From positions 930,001-994,000 of the forward strand of contig JACONN010000006.1 in assembly GCA_014323675.1 (NCBI GenBank): a DNA stretch of 64,000 nt, written 5' to 3'. Shown here piece after piece: positions 63,231 to 64,000 of the stretch (positions are counted from its first letter, which is position 1; each line of letters opens with the position of its first letter). A program made the translations under genes and the position numbers. The stretch is from Hormoscilla sp. GM7CHS1pb (GTDB lineage: Bacteria; Cyanobacteriota; Cyanobacteriia; Cyanobacteriales; Desertifilaceae). The notes beneath the pieces are model-generated. The model saw only the letters and a list, made by a program, of their open reading frames with translations, had not been told where the DNA came from and ran no database searches.

Positions 63231-64000
63231 GCATCCATTCCGATTTTCTGTAATATTTCTTCGCCTAGGGCTTCAAATTCTTGAGCAGCTTGTGAATCTG
63301 GTTTTGACTCTAGAACTGATTTAGGATTAGCAACTTCCAACTCTCCCACCACCTGAGTTTCTTCGCAACACTTAGCTAAAACATCTCGGCTATAGATTAC
63401 ATTCTCCATAACTGGCAAACCGTAACGAGTTGTAATCGCCTCCCGCCGTTTCTTAAACGTAGATTTTACGAAGGCGGCATTAGTGGATATGTTACAGGCC
63501 AAAACCCCGAGAATTTTTAGCGGTTCTTTATTGATTTGTCTTCTAAATGCATCCACTTTATTAATAAAATATTTGACATTCTTTAATCCTTGATTGGCAA
63601 AGGGCTTTAAATCAGAAGGAATCAATACATAATCAGCCGTAATCAGAGCAATGCGGGCGTACAGATTCAAGGCCGGGGGTGTATCGATAATGACAATATC
63701 ATATTGAGTAGCGACTTCTTTCAATTTTTCAAGCAGAATTAAGCGACTAAAATCAAGTTGATTCAGTTCGCTTTCATATTGCATCAAATCAATGTGGGAC
63801 GGCACGACATCTACTTCGGGAGTATTAAAGGCTGAGGTTCTAGCTACTTCAGAAATCGGATAAAACTCTTCTGATTGTAATACTTGCAGAATGTTACAGT
63901 CTTTGATATCGTCTAATTCTTCATCGTCAAATTTAATTAACCCCGTGCCAAAAGTCGTGTTAGCTTGGCTATCCATATCGATCGCTAAAACTCTCTTTCC
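63227..64000 (-). CDS. ParA-family ATPase (5' end outside window)
   Basis: The frame continues past the window edge (KRVLAIDMDSQANTTFGTGL across 63940-63997), so the Walker A' motif lies outside. Present are the Walker A'-distal DMDSQAN box, IVIIDTPPALNLYARIALIT (Walker B-like) and ADYVLIPSDLKPFANQGL. ATP-dependent partner of the ParB-like protein for DNA segregation. Encoded first, with a 4-base overlap into parB. Confidence 0.85.
   Translation of the reverse strand, partial: GKRVLAIDMDSQANTTFGTGLIKFDDEELDDIKDCNILQVLQSEEFYPISEVARTSAFNTPEVDVVPSHIDLMQYESELNQLDFSRLILLEKLKEVATQYDIVIIDTPPALNLYARIALITADYVLIPSDLKPFANQGLKNVKYFINKVDAFRRQINKEPLKILGVLACNISTNAAFVKSTFKKRREAITTRYGLPVMENVIYSRDVLAKCCEETQVVGELEVANPKSVLESKPDSQAAQEFEALGEEILQKIGMDA

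Overview
The window comes from a cyanobacterium, most likely a filamentous one. It carries an intact psbA gene (photosystem II D1) and a GUN4-domain gene. The octamer GCGATCGC (HIP1, the signature of many cyanobacterial genomes) occurs dozens of times, and palindromic interspersed repeats and AT-rich heptamer tandem repeats are abundant. Core genes (murE, psbA, argJ, gatB, purB, part of comM, a parA/parB pair) are scattered among accessory genes, insertion sequences and decayed genes.

Layout. 1-11539: two huge ORFs on the + strand built from seven copies of one module, TPR repeats plus a GT9/heptosyltransferase-like domain; an A10 run sits exactly where the frame changes between them. 11653-17011: an Rpn-type PD-(D/E)XK gene, a SNF2 helicase broken by two frameshifts, and its SWIM zinc-finger partner. 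17185-21749: collapsed leftovers of the same TPR/GT9 module fused to a GT4-GT2 glycosyltransferase, then an FkbM methyltransferase with an internal stop and a frameshifted class I methyltransferase; this looks like a surface-glycan or glycopeptide locus. 22008-25556: a duplicated and partly decayed cassette of a GH19-type peptidoglycan/chitin hydrolase plus a membrane-anchored cysteine-containing protein, with two structurally matching hairpin elements. 25779-34732: thioredoxin-fold protein, murE, truncated HIT gene, psbA, a leucine-rich-repeat gene lying behind a copy of the psbA promoter, argJ, methyltransferase. 35141-47197: a defence and mobile island containing a transposase stub, a duplicated gatB end, a complete adenine-methylase/HincII-like restriction pair, a Z1 helicase with wrecked cytosine-methylase halves around an IS66-like element, a UPF0175/DUF3368 toxin-antitoxin pair, a methyltransferase and two tandem xisI genes. 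A family of long repeats separates these cassettes. 47536-64000: gatB, an NAGPA-type gene, purB, a retropepsin-like gene with an internal stop, GUN4, a complete ISKra4-like element with 9-bp target duplication, comM cut short by a fragment of an Rpn gene, an RDD/pentapeptide protein, midA with a homopolymer frameshift, a vapBC pair, and parB/parA running off the right edge.

Themes. First, linkers of the giant TPR/GT9 proteins have absorbed several unrelated palindromic repeats, always in frame. Second, recombination and mobile DNA have repeatedly rewired genes: psbA-promoter copy, gatB end duplication, comM/Rpn junction, IS inside a methylase locus. Third, an unusually large number of genes are split by single-base changes, many in homopolymer runs. 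Part of this may be sequencing error, so every frameshift call below should be read with that caution.
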